DNA of 64,000 nucleotides from Marivivens donghaensis (GCF_023541015.1 NZ_JALNPR010000001.1:558001-622000); one strand, 5' to 3'; shown: positions 35,797 through 45,615, numbered from the stretch's first letter. Numbers and translations are program-made. The notes: a model not told the origin generated them from the letters alone.

Positions 35797-36329
35797 TCGC
35801 ACGCATCATGGATGCTCTGTTCGGGAATGGTCGCAACATCGTCACGGAAACTGTTGGAATATTTGCGGAAAACACAGAGGCAGGCGCTGTGCGTGATGCC
35901 TCGGCCAAGGCTCAGGCGCGCGACCAGTTCGCAGCAGAGTTCAGGGGGGACCGCAAGGGACTGTTTGATCGGGTGATAGACGGGCTCAACCGTCTGCCCC
36001 GTCCCTTGTTGGCATTCGGAACGCTGGGGCTGTTCGTTATGGCGATGGTCGATCCGATCTGGTTTGCGGGTCGGATGCAGGGGATCGCACTGGTGCCAGA
36101 GCCACTCTGGTGGTTGATGGGCGCGATTGTGTCCTTTTATTTCGGGGCCCGCCATCAGGCCAAGGCGCAGGATTTTCAGCAGTCCGTCGCAGAAACCGCC
36201 GCCCAAGCCGCCGTTGTGACCTCGCGGGTCAAAGCGATCGAAGCGTTAGGCGCGGGGGCTACGTTTTCCGCCCCCGCAGCAGAGCCGAACCCCGCGTTAG
36301 AGGATTGGAGGGCAGATCATGACCGATGA
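35787..36329 (+). CDS. Holin family protein (GTA lysis)
   Basis: A 180-residue protein like the R. capsulatus GTA holin Rcc00556. An amphipathic N-terminal part and a basic region (AKAQARDQFAAEF, RGDRKGLFDRVIDGLNRLP) precede two membrane helices (PLLAFGTLGLFVMAMVDPIW, about 72-91, and PLWWLMGAIVSFYFGARHQ, about 105-123). The C-terminus is cytoplasmic and Ala-rich. It should form the membrane lesion that lets the muramidase out. Overlaps both neighbours, consistent with one lysis operon. Confidence 0.9.
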   Translation: MGVIARIMDALFGNGRNIVTETVGIFAENTEAGAVRDASAKAQARDQFAAEFRGDRKGLFDRVIDGLNRLPRPLLAFGTLGLFVMAMVDPIWFAGRMQGIALVPEPLWWLMGAIVSFYFGARHQAKAQDFQQSVAETAAQAAVVTSRVKAIEALGAGATFSAPAAEPNPALEDWRADHDR

Positions 36330-36528
36330 ATGGGCGCAGCTCGTGGACCAACGGATTGCACGGTTGGAGACGTCGAACGCGGTGGATGAAGTGGTCCGTG
36401 CAACGGTGGAATCTCGCCTCCATGCGATTGAGGATATGCTGAAATGGCTGATCCGTTTGGTGATGGGCGGGTTGATCATGGCGATGGTGGCCTATGTTGT
36501 TGCCGGTGGCATGGCTTTGTCCGTCTAG
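36319..36528 (+). CDS. Small membrane protein of the lysis cassette (XhlA-like layout)
   Basis: A 69-residue protein: residues 1-40 are helical and charged (MTDEWAQLVDQRIARLETSN), then one membrane helix (IRLVMGGLIMAMVAYVVAGG, about 45-64). This order, a coiled coil followed by a C-terminal membrane anchor, is like the XhlA haemolysin/holin-accessory family. It starts inside the holin gene (overlap 11 bases), so it probably belongs to the lysis cassette. The stop is a TAG. Role inferred. Confidence 0.75.
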   Translation: MTDEWAQLVDQRIARLETSNAVDEVVRATVESRLHAIEDMLKWLIRLVMGGLIMAMVAYVVAGGMALSV

Positions 36529-36614
36529 CCCTGCGTCAAGGTGCATCAGCATAAACGACGCCCAATCGCCCCGTTGTGATTGGGCAGACCGCCCGAATAC
36601 GTTAGAAAGATCGC

Positions 36615-38594
36615 ATGATTACTGAACTCGGACACTTTGCCCTGATTCTGGGCTTTGGCATCGCTATCATCCAGATGGTGATCCCTATGATCGGCGCCCA
36701 AAAGGGCTGGCGTAACTGGATGGCGGTCGCGGACCCCGCGGCCACCTCGCAACTGATCCTTGTGGGGTTTAGTTTTGCGGCCCTGACCTATGCGTTTGTC
36801 ACCTCTGACTTTTCGCTGAAACTGGTCACGATGAACTCTCACAGCGACAAACCGATGCTCTACAAAGTGTCGGGCGTTTGGGGCAACCACGAGGGGTCGA
36901 TGCTCTTGTGGCTGTTGATCCTGACCTTGTTTGGTGCGTGCGCGAGCTGGTTTGGCGGCAACCTTCCCGACACGCTCAAGGCACGGGTTCTGGCGGTTCA
37001 GTCGACGATTTCGGTCGCGTTCTACGCCTTTATCATCTTTACCTCGAACCCGTTTTTGCGGCTTCAGGTGCCCCCGTTCAATGGTCAAGACCTCAACCCG
37101 CTGCTTCAAGACCCAGGTTTGGCGTTCCACCCGCCGTTCCTCTACCTCGGTTATGTGGGCCTCTCGATGGCGTTTTCATTCGCGGTGGCCGCTCTGATCG
37201 AAGGTCGCGTTGATGCGGCATGGGCGCGTTGGGTGCGTCCGTGGACGCTGGCTGCGTGGATTTTCCTGACCATCGGCATCGGTCTGGGGTCGTGGTGGGC
37301 TTATTACGAACTTGGCTGGGGCGGGTTCTGGTTCTGGGACCCTGTTGAAAACGCATCGTTTATGCCGTGGCTTCTCGCAGCGGCACTCTTGCACTCGGCC
37401 ATCGTGACCGAGAAACGTGAAAGCCTGAAAAGCTGGACGATCCTTCTGTCGATCCTCGCCTTTGGCTTCTCGCTCTTGGGCACGTTCCTCGTGCGGTCTG
37501 GGGTCATTACATCGGTCCACGCATTTGCCAACGATCCAGAGCGTGGGGTGTTTATCCTCGCCATTCTGTTCGTCTTTGTCGGCGGGGCGCTGACGCTGTT
37601 CTCGTTCCGTGCAGGCAGCCTAGAGGCAAAAGGCGTGTTCTCTCTCGTTAGTCGCGAAAGTGCGCTGGTGTTGAACAACATCCTCCTCGCGGTGTCGGCA
37701 TTCGTGGTCTTTGTCGGCACGCTTTGGCCGCTGGTGGCTGAGATGACAACGGGGCGGACCCTGTCGGTCGGTGCGCCGTTCTTTAACGCGGCCTTCACGC
37801 CGTTCTTTGTCGCGCTCGCGGTGATCCTGCCGCCGGGTGCGGTTCTCGCGTGGAAACGCGGATCGGTCGCCAAAGCGATGAAGCCGATGTGGGCCGTTCT
37901 GATCCTCGCCGTGGCCTTGGGCGGTTTGGCTTTTGCTGTGCAAACGGGCAATTCCGCGATGGGGCCGATTGGTGTGATCTTGGGTGCGTGGGTCGTGTTC
38001 GGTGCGATGATGGACCTGTGGCAGCGGGCAGGGAATGCCTCGGTCGCTGACCGTCTGCGCCGTATCCGGAATCTGCCGCGGGCCGATTGGGGCAAGTTCA
38101 CGGCGCACTCTGGACTGGGCATCACGATGTTTGCAATCGCGACGCTCATGGCGTGGCAGCAAGAGGACATTCGCACGCTCAATGTCGGTGAATCCTTTAC
38201 CATCGACAAATGGGAGCTGACCTTGGATGCGGTGGACCGTGTTGAGGGGCCGAACTTCCTGAGCCAAATGGGAACCTTTACCGTCAAAGAAAACGGTGAG
38301 TTCCTGACCACCTTGCATCCTGAAAAACGGTTCTATCAGGTCGCAGCGATGCCAACGACCGAAGCGGGTATTCGCAACGGCGTGTTTGAGGACATCTACG
38401 TTGTCATCGGTGATCCGCAGGACGACGGCGGCTGGGCTGTGCGCACCTACATCAAACCCTTTGCCAACTGGATTTGGGCGGGGTCGTTGCTGATGGCCTT
38501 GGGCGGTGCGATTTCGCTGTCGGATCGTCGTTTGCGCGTGGCCGCAGGTGGTGCGAAATCAAAGGCGAAAGCGAATATGGTGGCGGCAGAATGA
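36615..38594 (+). CDS. ccmF: Heme lyase CcmF/NrfE family subunit
   Basis: CcmF, 659 residues with about 15 membrane helices, part of the CcmF-CcmH complex that attaches heme to apocytochrome c. The WWD domain is WGGFWFWDPVENASFMPW (about 234-252). PFSRLQ-like NPFLRLQVPPFNGQDLNPLLQDPG and the conserved histidines (LAFHPPFLYLGYVG, LHSAIVTEKRE) are present. It overlaps ccmH by ATGA. The lysis cassette lies between it and ccmE. Confidence 0.97.
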   Translation: MITELGHFALILGFGIAIIQMVIPMIGAQKGWRNWMAVADPAATSQLILVGFSFAALTYAFVTSDFSLKLVTMNSHSDKPMLYKVSGVWGNHEGSMLLWLLILTLFGACASWFGGNLPDTLKARVLAVQSTISVAFYAFIIFTSNPFLRLQVPPFNGQDLNPLLQDPGLAFHPPFLYLGYVGLSMAFSFAVAALIEGRVDAAWARWVRPWTLAAWIFLTIGIGLGSWWAYYELGWGGFWFWDPVENASFMPWLLAAALLHSAIVTEKRESLKSWTILLSILAFGFSLLGTFLVRSGVITSVHAFANDPERGVFILAILFVFVGGALTLFSFRAGSLEAKGVFSLVSRESALVLNNILLAVSAFVVFVGTLWPLVAEMTTGRTLSVGAPFFNAAFTPFFVALAVILPPGAVLAWKRGSVAKAMKPMWAVLILAVALGGLAFAVQTGNSAMGPIGVILGAWVVFGAMMDLWQRAGNASVADRLRRIRNLPRADWGKFTAHSGLGITMFAIATLMAWQQEDIRTLNVGESFTIDKWELTLDAVDRVEGPNFLSQMGTFTVKENGEFLTTLHPEKRFYQVAAMPTTEAGIRNGVFEDIYVVIGDPQDDGGWAVRTYIKPFANWIWAGSLLMALGGAISLSDRRLRVAAGGAKSKAKANMVAAE

Positions 38595-39037
38595 AACGGC
38601 TTTTGCTTGCAGCTCTGCTGACCCTATCGACGCCTGTGATGGCGGTGCAACCTGATGAGGTGCTCGACGATCAAGTGCTAGAGACACGTGCGCGAGACAT
38701 CTCAAAGGGGCTGCGCTGCCCTGTGTGTCAGAACGAAAACATCGACGATTCCAACTCTGCCATCAGCCGCGAACTGCGGCTTTTGGTGCGGGATCGTTTG
38801 ATTGAGGGCGACACGAACGAAGAGGTCGTGGATTTCATCGTGGCCCGTTACGGTGAATATGTGCTGCTCGAACCCACGAAAGACGGGTTCAATATGATCC
38901 TCTGGGTCGCGCCCCTTGGGATGTTGATCCTCGCGCTTGGCGCTGGCTTTGCCACGGTGCGGCGCAAGGGCACGGCATCATCTGATGCCCTGACGGACGC
39001 GGAAAAAGCGCGTCTTGAGGAAATAATGAAGTCGTGA
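38591..39037 (+). CDS. ccmH: Cytochrome c-type biogenesis protein CcmH
   Basis: CcmH (CcmL type), 148 residues, reduces apocytochrome cysteines before heme ligation. A signal peptide (MKRLLLAALLTLSTPVMA), the redox motif LRCPVCQNENIDDSN (CxxC), VRDRLIEGDTNEEVVDFIVARYG and one C-terminal membrane helix (LWVAPLGMLILALGAGFATV) are seen. The start overlaps the ccmF stop; longer upstream starts would destroy the signal peptide. Confidence 0.96.
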   Translation: MKRLLLAALLTLSTPVMAVQPDEVLDDQVLETRARDISKGLRCPVCQNENIDDSNSAISRELRLLVRDRLIEGDTNEEVVDFIVARYGEYVLLEPTKDGFNMILWVAPLGMLILALGAGFATVRRKGTASSDALTDAEKARLEEIMKS

Positions 39038-39103
39038 CGCACGGTTTTGCTTTTCTGTAACTTGGGCATTGCTAGTCTCTGCCCGAGACACAGAGGAGCC
39101 CTC

Positions 39104-39880
39104 ATGGATTATTCCGCCATCACGCTGGACATCACCGACAATATCGCGGTGATCACCCTGAACCGCCCTGACAAAATGAACGCCCTGAACGCGCAGATGC
39201 GGGCAGAGGTCACCCATGCGATCAAGGACGCTGAAACCCGTGCGCGGGTCATCGTGCTGACTGGCGCGGGGGCTGCGTTCTGTTCGGGTCAAGATCTGGG
39301 CGACGGTGGCAATGCGGCGAACCTCGACCTCGCGCGGGTGCTGCGCGACGAATATGTGCCGATGCTGAACGCGATGTATGACTGCCCTGTGCCTGTGATC
39401 GCTGCGGTGAACGGCGGGGCTGTTGGGGCAGGGGCGAACCTTGCGCTCGGCGCGGACGTGGTGATCGCCTCTGACACATCCTATTTCATGCAGGCGTTTT
39501 CAAAGATCGCGTTGATCCCCGATGCGGGTGGCACGTGGTTGCTGCCGCGTCAGGTCGGTATGGCCAAGGCGATGGGCATGGCGATGTTTGCGGATAAGAT
39601 CACCGCGCAGCAAGCCTCTGACTGGGGCATGATCTATGAAGCGGTGCCCGCGGAGGGGTTTGAGGCGCATTGGCGTGCGCGTGCGGCGCACCTTGCCAAT
39701 GGTCCGACTGAGACTTACCGCCACCTGAAAGAAGCACTACGGGCGAGCCAGTCGAACACGCTGGCGGAGCAGTTGGATGTTGAGGCACGGCTGCAGGGCA
39801 AATGCGGTAAGACCCGCGATTTCCGCGAGGGCGTCGTGGCCTTCCTCGAAAAGCGCCCCGCGAAATTCGAAGGACGGTAA
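39104..39880 (+). CDS. Enoyl-CoA hydratase/isomerase, PaaG-like
   Basis: A 258-residue crotonase. The CoA/oxyanion-hole regions are GAGAAFCSGQDLGDGG and AVNGGAVGAGANLALGADVVIAS. SKIALIPDAGGTWLLPRQVG, with Asp at the catalytic position, is like PaaG (ring-1,2-epoxyphenylacetyl-CoA isomerase) rather than the Glu-type hydratases. It stands alone here and no other phenylacetate genes are in the window, so the substrate is uncertain. ATG 39104 follows AGAGGAG. Confidence 0.88.
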   Translation: MDYSAITLDITDNIAVITLNRPDKMNALNAQMRAEVTHAIKDAETRARVIVLTGAGAAFCSGQDLGDGGNAANLDLARVLRDEYVPMLNAMYDCPVPVIAAVNGGAVGAGANLALGADVVIASDTSYFMQAFSKIALIPDAGGTWLLPRQVGMAKAMGMAMFADKITAQQASDWGMIYEAVPAEGFEAHWRARAAHLANGPTETYRHLKEALRASQSNTLAEQLDVEARLQGKCGKTRDFREGVVAFLEKRPAKFEGR

Positions 39881-39887
39881 CGAAAAA

Positions 39888-39909
39888 CGGGCCGTCGTTT
39901 GACGGCCCG
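39888..39909 (+). terminator. First hairpin downstream of the PaaG-like gene
   Basis: CGGGCCGTC / GACGGCCCG stem with TTT loop region, eight bases after the stop. Weak T-tract. Confidence 0.65.
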
Positions 39910-39920
39910 ATCGTCATAGA

Positions 39921-39948
39921 AAAAGGCCACCCGATTGGGTGGCCTTTT
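39921..39948. terminator. Bidirectional terminator before gltA
   Basis: AAAAGGCCACCC / GGGTGGCCTTTT with a four-base loop between convergent genes. Confidence 0.92.
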
Positions 39949-39954
39949 GTGTTC

Positions 39955-41250
39955 TTAGCGTTCTTCGACTGGAACGTATTTGCGCTGCGTTTCGCCGAGG
40001 AACAACTGGCGCGGACGGCCAATTTTCATCTGCGGATCGCCTAGCTGTTCTTTCCACTGCGAAATCCAACCAACGGTGCGCGACAGCGCAAAGATCGGTG
40101 TGAACATCGAGGTCGGGAAGCCCATCGCTTCGAGGATGATGCCCGAGTAGAAGTCGACGTTCGGGAACAGTTTCTTCTCTTTGAAGTAAGGGTCGTTCAG
40201 AGCGATGTGCTCGAGTTCCTTGGCAACCTGCAGGAGCGGGTTGTTTTCAACGCCGAGGAGTTCCAGAACTTCGTCTGCGGACTGTTTCATAACGGTCGCG
40301 CGCGGGTCCATGTTCTTGTAAACGCGGTGGCCAAAGCCCATCAGACGGAACGGATCGTTCTTGTCTTTTGCGCGAGCGATGAACTCAGGAATGCGGTCAA
40401 CGGTGCCGATTTCCTTGAGCATTTCGAGACATGCTTGGTTTGCGCCGCCGTGGGCCGGACCCCAGAGACATGCGATGCCTGCTGCGATACATGCGAACGG
40501 GTTTGCGCCCGAGGACGACGCCAGACGCACGGTCGATGTTGACGCGTTCTGTTCGTGGTCAGCGTGCAGGGTAAAGATACGGTCCATTGCGCGAGCAAGG
40601 ATCGGGTCAACCTTGTATTCTTCTGCAGGCACAGAGAAGCACATGTGGATGAAGTTTGCCGCATAGTCGAGGTCGTTGCGCGGATACACGAACGGCTGAC
40701 CGATCGAGTATTTATACGCCATCGCAGCGATGGTCGGCATTTTCGCGATCAGGCGGTGCGACGCGATTTCACGCTGACGTTCGTCGTTCACATCGGTCGA
40801 GTCGTGGTAGAACGCGGACATCGCACCAACAACGCCCACCATGGTCGCCATCGGGTGGCTGTCACGACGGAAGCCACGGAAGAACATGTGCATCTGTTCG
40901 TGGATCATCGTGTGACGGGTGATCGTGGTTTCGAACTCTTCCAGTTCTTCTTTCGACGGGAGATTACCGTAGAGCAGGAGGTAGCACACTTCGAGGTAGT
41001 GCGAGTTCTCGGCCAGATCCTCGATCGAGTAGCCGCGGTGCTGCAGTTCACCTTTGTCACCGTCGATGTAGGTGATGGTGGAATCGCACGACGCGGTCGA
41101 CGTGAAGCCTGGATCGTAGGTGAACACACCTGCCTGACCATAGAGTTTACGGATGTCGATGACGTCCGGACCTTGGCTCGGCGACAGGATCGGCAGCTCG
41201 TAAGAGGTCCCGTCGATTGTCAGTGTGGCGTTTCTTGTGTTCTCGGCCAT
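39955..41250 (-). CDS. gltA: Citrate synthase
   Basis: Type II citrate synthase of 431 residues, condensing oxaloacetate and acetyl-CoA. Catalytic residues lie in [15 protein letters not shown] (His), [14 protein letters not shown] (His) and the Asp of [14 protein letters not shown]. The N-terminal [20 protein letters not shown] beta domain is typical of the NADH-sensitive Gram-negative type. The leader contains an inverted repeat and a hairpin (see below). Confidence 0.98.
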   Translation of the reverse strand: MAENTRNATLTIDGTSYELPILSPSQGPDVIDIRKLYGQAGVFTYDPGFTSTASCDSTITYIDGDKGELQHRGYSIEDLAENSHYLEVCYLLLYGNLPSKEELEEFETTITRHTMIHEQMHMFFRGFRRDSHPMATMVGVVGAMSAFYHDSTDVNDERQREIASHRLIAKMPTIAAMAYKYSIGQPFVYPRNDLDYAANFIHMCFSVPAEEYKVDPILARAMDRIFTLHADHEQNASTSTVRLASSSGANPFACIAAGIACLWGPAHGGANQACLEMLKEIGTVDRIPEFIARAKDKNDPFRLMGFGHRVYKNMDPRATVMKQSADEVLELLGVENNPLLQVAKELEHIALNDPYFKEKKLFPNVDFYSGIILEAMGFPTSMFTPIFALSRTVGWISQWKEQLGDPQMKIGRPRQLFLGETQRKYVPVEER

Positions 41251-41271
41251 TCTCTTTCCCCTGTTTAGGAG

Positions 41272-41294
41272 CTCGGCGCGCGTGTCGCGCCGAG
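41272..41294 (-). terminator. GC-rich hairpin in the gltA leader
   Basis: CTCGGCGCG / CGCGCCGAG stem with a five-base loop, 22 bases before the gltA start on the minus strand and followed by AGCTCCTAAACAGG without a T-run. More likely a leader structure than a terminator. Confidence 0.45.
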
Positions 41295-41319
41295 ACGTTG
41301 GTCGTAATCCCAGTATATA

Positions 41320-41340
41320 ACGACGTAATGTAAACGTCGT
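41320..41340. promoter_or_regulatory. Inverted repeat between gltX and gltA
   Basis: ACGACGT-AATGTAA-ACGTCGT, seven-base arms that pair perfectly. It begins two bases beyond the gltX stop, and a TATATACT sequence on the minus strand that could be a -10 element lies next to it. Candidate operator for gltA. Confidence 0.4.
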
Positions 41341-41341
41341 G

Positions 41342-42745
41342 TTAGGCGGTCACGTCTTTCAGACGTGCAACAGTTTCGTCCCGCCCCAGGACAAGCATCA
41401 TATCAAAAACACTAGGGGTTACTGCGCGGCCTGCGAGAACCGACCGAAGCGGCGCGGCAAGTTTGCCCAGCTTCGTGTCGTTTGCTTCTGCGACTGCTGC
41501 GACGATCCCCTCCAGCGTGTCTCGGTCCCAGCTAGCATTTTGCAACTGCGGCGTCAATTCTGACAGTATACCACGGGATACAGGATCGAGGGCCTTTTCC
41601 GCTTTCTCGTCCATTTCTAGTGGGCGCGAAGCCATGATAAAGTGCGCTTTTTCAAGGAGTTCTGGGAAAGTCTTAGCCCGTTCCTTGAGGCAATACATCC
41701 CTCGCGTCATTGCGTCGCGTTGGTCGTCTGTCAGCGGGTTTGCCCCTGTGGAGGCCAAAAATGCCTCGAGTTCATGCAGCAGTGCGGCATCGTTAGCGTT
41801 AGCAATGTGCTGGCCGCAGAGGTTTTCGAGTTTCTTGAAATCAAAGCGTGACGGGGATTTGCCGATTCCATTGAAATCGAACCATTCCATAGCCTGAGCA
41901 TCGGTAAAGAATTCGTCGTCGCCGTGGCTCCACCCCAGACGGGCGAGGTAGTTGCGCATACCAGCGGCAGGGTAGCCCATCGTCTGATATTCATCGACGC
42001 CCGTTGCACCATGGCGTTTCGACAGTTTCTTACCATCGGGACCAAAGATCAGCGGGATGTGTGCGTAGACGGGCAGTGGCCAGCCCATCGCGGTGTAGAC
42101 CAGCATCTGACGTGCCGCGTTGTTGAGGTGGTCGTCGCCCCGGATCACGTGGGTCACGCCCATATCGTGGTCATCGACCACAACGGCGAGCATATAGGTC
42201 GGTGTTCCGTCCGAACGTAGAACGATCATATCGTCGAGCTGATCGTTGCGGATGGTCACGTCGCCTTGGACCTGATCGTGGATCACGGTGGTGCCCTCAA
42301 GCGGAGCCTTCACACGGATCACATAGGGCAGGTCAGGGTGGGTGGACGGATCAGCGTCACGCCATGGGCTGCGGTAGAGGGTCGATTTGCCCTCGGCCTT
42401 GGCCGCATCGCGGAAGGCTTGAATTTCGTCTTGGGTCGCGAAGCATTTGTAGGCGTGACCAGAGGCCAGCATTTCATGCGCAACCTCAGCGTGGCGGTCC
42501 GCGCGTTCAAACTGGCTGATCGCCTCGCCATCATAGTCTAGACCGAGCCACTCCATCCCCTTGAGGATCGCCTCGGTCGCTTCGGGCGTAGAGCGTTCAC
42601 GGTCGGTGTCTTCGATCCGCAGCAGGAATTTCCCACCCCGTCCACGGGCATAGAGCCAGCTGAACAGCGCAGTGCGGGCGGTTCCGATGTGCATGTATCC
42701 GGTCGGAGACGGCGCGATGCGGGTGACGACGGGCGTTTGGGACAT
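41342..42745 (-). CDS. gltX: Glutamate--tRNA ligase
   Basis: Glutamyl-tRNA synthetase, 467 residues. The class I HIGH-type motif is [18 protein letters not shown] and the KMSKS equivalent is [22 protein letters not shown] and [13 protein letters not shown] are also conserved. Start at ATG 42745; a TTG two codons upstream is less likely. It precedes gltA in the same orientation. Confidence 0.97.
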   Translation of the reverse strand: MSQTPVVTRIAPSPTGYMHIGTARTALFSWLYARGRGGKFLLRIEDTDRERSTPEATEAILKGMEWLGLDYDGEAISQFERADRHAEVAHEMLASGHAYKCFATQDEIQAFRDAAKAEGKSTLYRSPWRDADPSTHPDLPYVIRVKAPLEGTTVIHDQVQGDVTIRNDQLDDMIVLRSDGTPTYMLAVVVDDHDMGVTHVIRGDDHLNNAARQMLVYTAMGWPLPVYAHIPLIFGPDGKKLSKRHGATGVDEYQTMGYPAAGMRNYLARLGWSHGDDEFFTDAQAMEWFDFNGIGKSPSRFDFKKLENLCGQHIANANDAALLHELEAFLASTGANPLTDDQRDAMTRGMYCLKERAKTFPELLEKAHFIMASRPLEMDEKAEKALDPVSRGILSELTPQLQNASWDRDTLEGIVAAVAEANDTKLGKLAAPLRSVLAGRAVTPSVFDMMLVLGRDETVARLKDVTA

Positions 42746-42826
42746 GGGCAATTTAACCTTTCGCTAACCATGGTCGGCTCAAGTGAAGGGGATATAGGCC
42801 GGACGGGGGCAGGACAAGTGCGCGTG

Positions 42827-44845
42827 ATGGGATGGGTGAGGGCAAACCTCGCGTTACAGCGTGGACATTCCGTGAACTGGGTGCCCGTCGGTCTGGGCAT
42901 GGGCGTCGCAGGATATTTCGCGGGGGTGGCTGAGCCGAGCGTGGTTCACTGGGCGATGGTTTGCGGCGGGATCGTTCTGTCGGTGCTTTGCGCTGTGGTC
43001 TGGCGGTCGATGCGCGTTGTGTGGATAGGTATTGCGCTGATTTTGTTTGGCTTTCTGATCGCAGGCGTTCGGGCGAATGCGGTCGCAGCCCCGCAATTGG
43101 GATTTCGCTACTACGGCCCGATAGAGGGGCGTATCGTGCAAATCGACCGATCCCAGTCCGATGCGGTGCGTCTGACGCTCGATCATTTGGTGTTGGAGAA
43201 CCTCGCGCCAGATCGAACGCCCGCCCGTGTCAGGGTGTCGCTGCATGGTCAACAGGGGTGGATAGATCCCGTGCCGGGTCTGGTTGTGATCTTCACAGGG
43301 CACCTTTCGCCGCCCTCTGGTCCGGTCGAGCCGGGGGGATTCGATTTCCGCCTCTCAGCATGGTTCGATCAGTTGGGGGCGGTCGGTTACACGCGGACGC
43401 CCGTTTTGGCGCTGGATGACGACCCGCGCGGGCCGGGTATTGATGTGCTGCGCATGAGGGTTGGCGACCATATCCGAACGCGGCTCGAAGGCGATAGCGG
43501 TGCTTTTGCGGCGGCGATCCTCACGGGCGATCGGTCGTCCATTGATGCAGAGGTCGTCGAAGGTCTGAGGGCCACAAATCTCGCGCATTTGTTGGCGATT
43601 TCAGGGCTGCACATGGGGCTGCTGACGGGTGTTGTCTTTGCCGCGATCCGCATGGGGGCGGCTCTGTTCCCTTTTGTGGCCTTGCGTCTGCCCGTGAAGA
43701 AAATTGCAGCCATCGCCGCGCTCTGCGTTGGGGCATTCTATTTGCTGCTGTCAGGTCGGGCGGTCGCGACAGAACGGGCGTTCATCATGATCGCGGTGAT
43801 GTTCGTGGCGGTGCTCCTCGACCGTCGGGCCGTGACGCTGCGGGCGGTGGCCTTTGCCGCGACCATCGTGATCGTTACCCGACCAGAGGAAATCGCAGGC
43901 CCCGGTTTCTAGATGTCCTTTGCCGCAACCACCGCATTGGTCGCAGTGTTCGGAGCCTTGCGCGGACGCGGGTATTTGCTGCCAAGGGCCTTGCGCGGTG
44001 TCGGTGCGGTGTTCCTGTCGTCCTTGGTCGCGGGGCTGGCGACGGCGCCGTTCTCAGCCGCGCAATTTAACCAATTTTCTCACTATGGGTTGATCGCGAA
44101 CCTGATGGCGGTGCCCGTGATGGGGATCGTCGTTATGCCTGCGGTGGTGCTGACCGTCGTCCTAACGCCGCTCGGGTTCGACTGGATCGGGTTGTGGCTG
44201 ATGGAGCAGGGGATCGGCTGGATCCTATGGGTGTCCGCAACCGTCGCGGGCTGGCCTGATGCGGTTGGGTTTGTGGTCAGCCCGCCGCCCGTTGTTTTAC
44301 CCTTATTGGCGTTTGGTGCGATTTTCGTGGTGCTTTGGCAGGGACGCTGGCGATGGTTTGGCGGCGTGCCAGTGTTGGTCAGTTTGGCACTGTGGTCGTG
44401 GGGCGAACGACCTGCCTTGATGATCTCGGACACGGGCGGGTTGCTGGGCGTGATGACCGATAACGGGCGGAGCCTTTCGCGCGGGACAGGCGATGGTTTC
44501 GCGGCGGAGGCATGGTTGCGCGGCGATGGGGATGGGGCGACCCAACAGGGGGCGGCGGTGCGTGGTGGGTTCGAGGTGATTGGGCGGACTTATCGAACCG
44601 AGGCCGCTGGGTGGGAGGTGTTATTGGTGCGAGGCCAAACCGCGCTCGACCAGTTAGAGGGCTGCGATGGTGCCGATATTGTTGTGACGAACCAACGTGA
44701 TCAGGTGGAGCGACCTTGTGAGGTGTTTGATCTAGAGAGGCTCCAGCACGTCGGGTCCGCGGCGATTATGCCTGATGGGCAACTCAAAACCGCCCGACAG
44801 GTGACTGGCGAGCGGCTTTGGAATTTTGGTAATGGGCGTCAATAA
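42827..44845 (+). pseudogene. comEC: ComEC/Rec2 DNA uptake channel, interrupted by in-frame TAG
   Basis: ComEC/Rec2 family protein, the inner-membrane channel for single-stranded DNA uptake. The frame would encode 672 residues from ATG 42827 (GTG 42819 is possible). The N-terminal DUF4131-like and OB region, the competence domain (ILTGDRSSIDAEVVEGLRATN, LAHLLAISGLHMGLLTGVV) and many membrane helices are intact. TAG at 43910-43912 interrupts the conserved GPGFQMSFAA, where Gln (CAG) is expected; the same frame continues to 44845. A restart at the ATG right after TAG could make the C-terminal half as a separate product. Its end overlaps convergent lexA by seven bases. Confidence 0.9.
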
Positions 44846-45531
44846 GTGCGGATCAATCCGACGAGACGGCCCTGAACCTTAACCTGATGGTCGTGCAGGA
44901 TGCGGGTTTCATAGGCTGGGTTCGCAGCCTCTAGCGCGATCATCCCGTTCTGACGGCGGAATTTTTTCAGCGTCGCTTCGGCGTCTTCGACCAGAGCGAC
45001 CACGATGTCACCGTTCGATGCGGTCTGGGTTTCGCGGATGATCACGATGTCACCGTCATTGATGCCCGCGTCGATCATCGAGTCGCCCTTAACCTCGAGC
45101 GCGTAATGTTCGCCTTGGCCAATCATGCTCTGCGGGACAGCGACGTTGTGGGAAATCTCTTGGATCGCGGCAATCGGCACACCAGCGGCGATGCGACCCA
45201 TGACAGGCAGTTCGAGAGCGCCCACGCTTTCCACCGATTTCGCGGCAGGCGGGATGCTGTCGGGACGGTCGCCATCAATCACGCGTGGTTGGAACCCGCC
45301 CGATTTTTTCGCCAGCGCATCAGGCAGGCGGGTGATTTCCAGCGCACGGGCACGGTGGGCGAGGCGGGTGATATACCCGCGTTCCTCTAGCCCTGTGATC
45401 AGGCGGTGAATGCCCGATTTCGACCGAAGACCAAGTTCCTCTTTCATCTCGTCAAAAGACGGTGGAACGCCCTCTTTCTGAACGCGAGCGTGAATGAATT
45501 CGAGTAGTTGGAGCTGTTTCTTTGTCAGCAT
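44839..45531 (-). CDS. lexA: LexA repressor
   Basis: SOS repressor of 230 residues. Residues 1-65 are the winged helix ([40 protein letters not shown]). The autocleavage Ala-Gly is in [11 protein letters not shown], the catalytic Ser in [10 protein letters not shown] and Lys in ATLKKFRR. Its own SOS boxes are upstream. In R. capsulatus LexA also influences GTA expression, as I recall. It ends inside the 3' end of comEC on the opposite strand. Confidence 0.98.
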   Translation of the reverse strand: MLTKKQLQLLEFIHARVQKEGVPPSFDEMKEELGLRSKSGIHRLITGLEERGYITRLAHRARALEITRLPDALAKKSGGFQPRVIDGDRPDSIPPAAKSVESVGALELPVMGRIAAGVPIAAIQEISHNVAVPQSMIGQGEHYALEVKGDSMIDAGINDGDIVIIRETQTASNGDIVVALVEDAEATLKKFRRQNGMIALEAANPAYETRILHDHQVKVQGRLVGLIRTY

Positions 45532-45555
45532 GGCTCGTCCCCAATGGCAGCGAAT

Positions 45556-45591
45556 GTTCGCATAGGTTTCGCCATTGTTCTACATGTGTTC
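45556..45591. promoter_or_regulatory. SOS boxes upstream of lexA
   Basis: GTTC-TACATGT-GTTC (45577-45591) is a perfect alphaproteobacterial LexA box (GTTCN7GTTC). A near match GTTC-GCATAGG-TTTC lies at 45556-45570. Both fall within 60 bases of the lexA start, as expected for autoregulation. Confidence 0.88.
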
Positions 45592-45615
45592 TCATTTTGT
45601 GTCAACGGGAACCTG

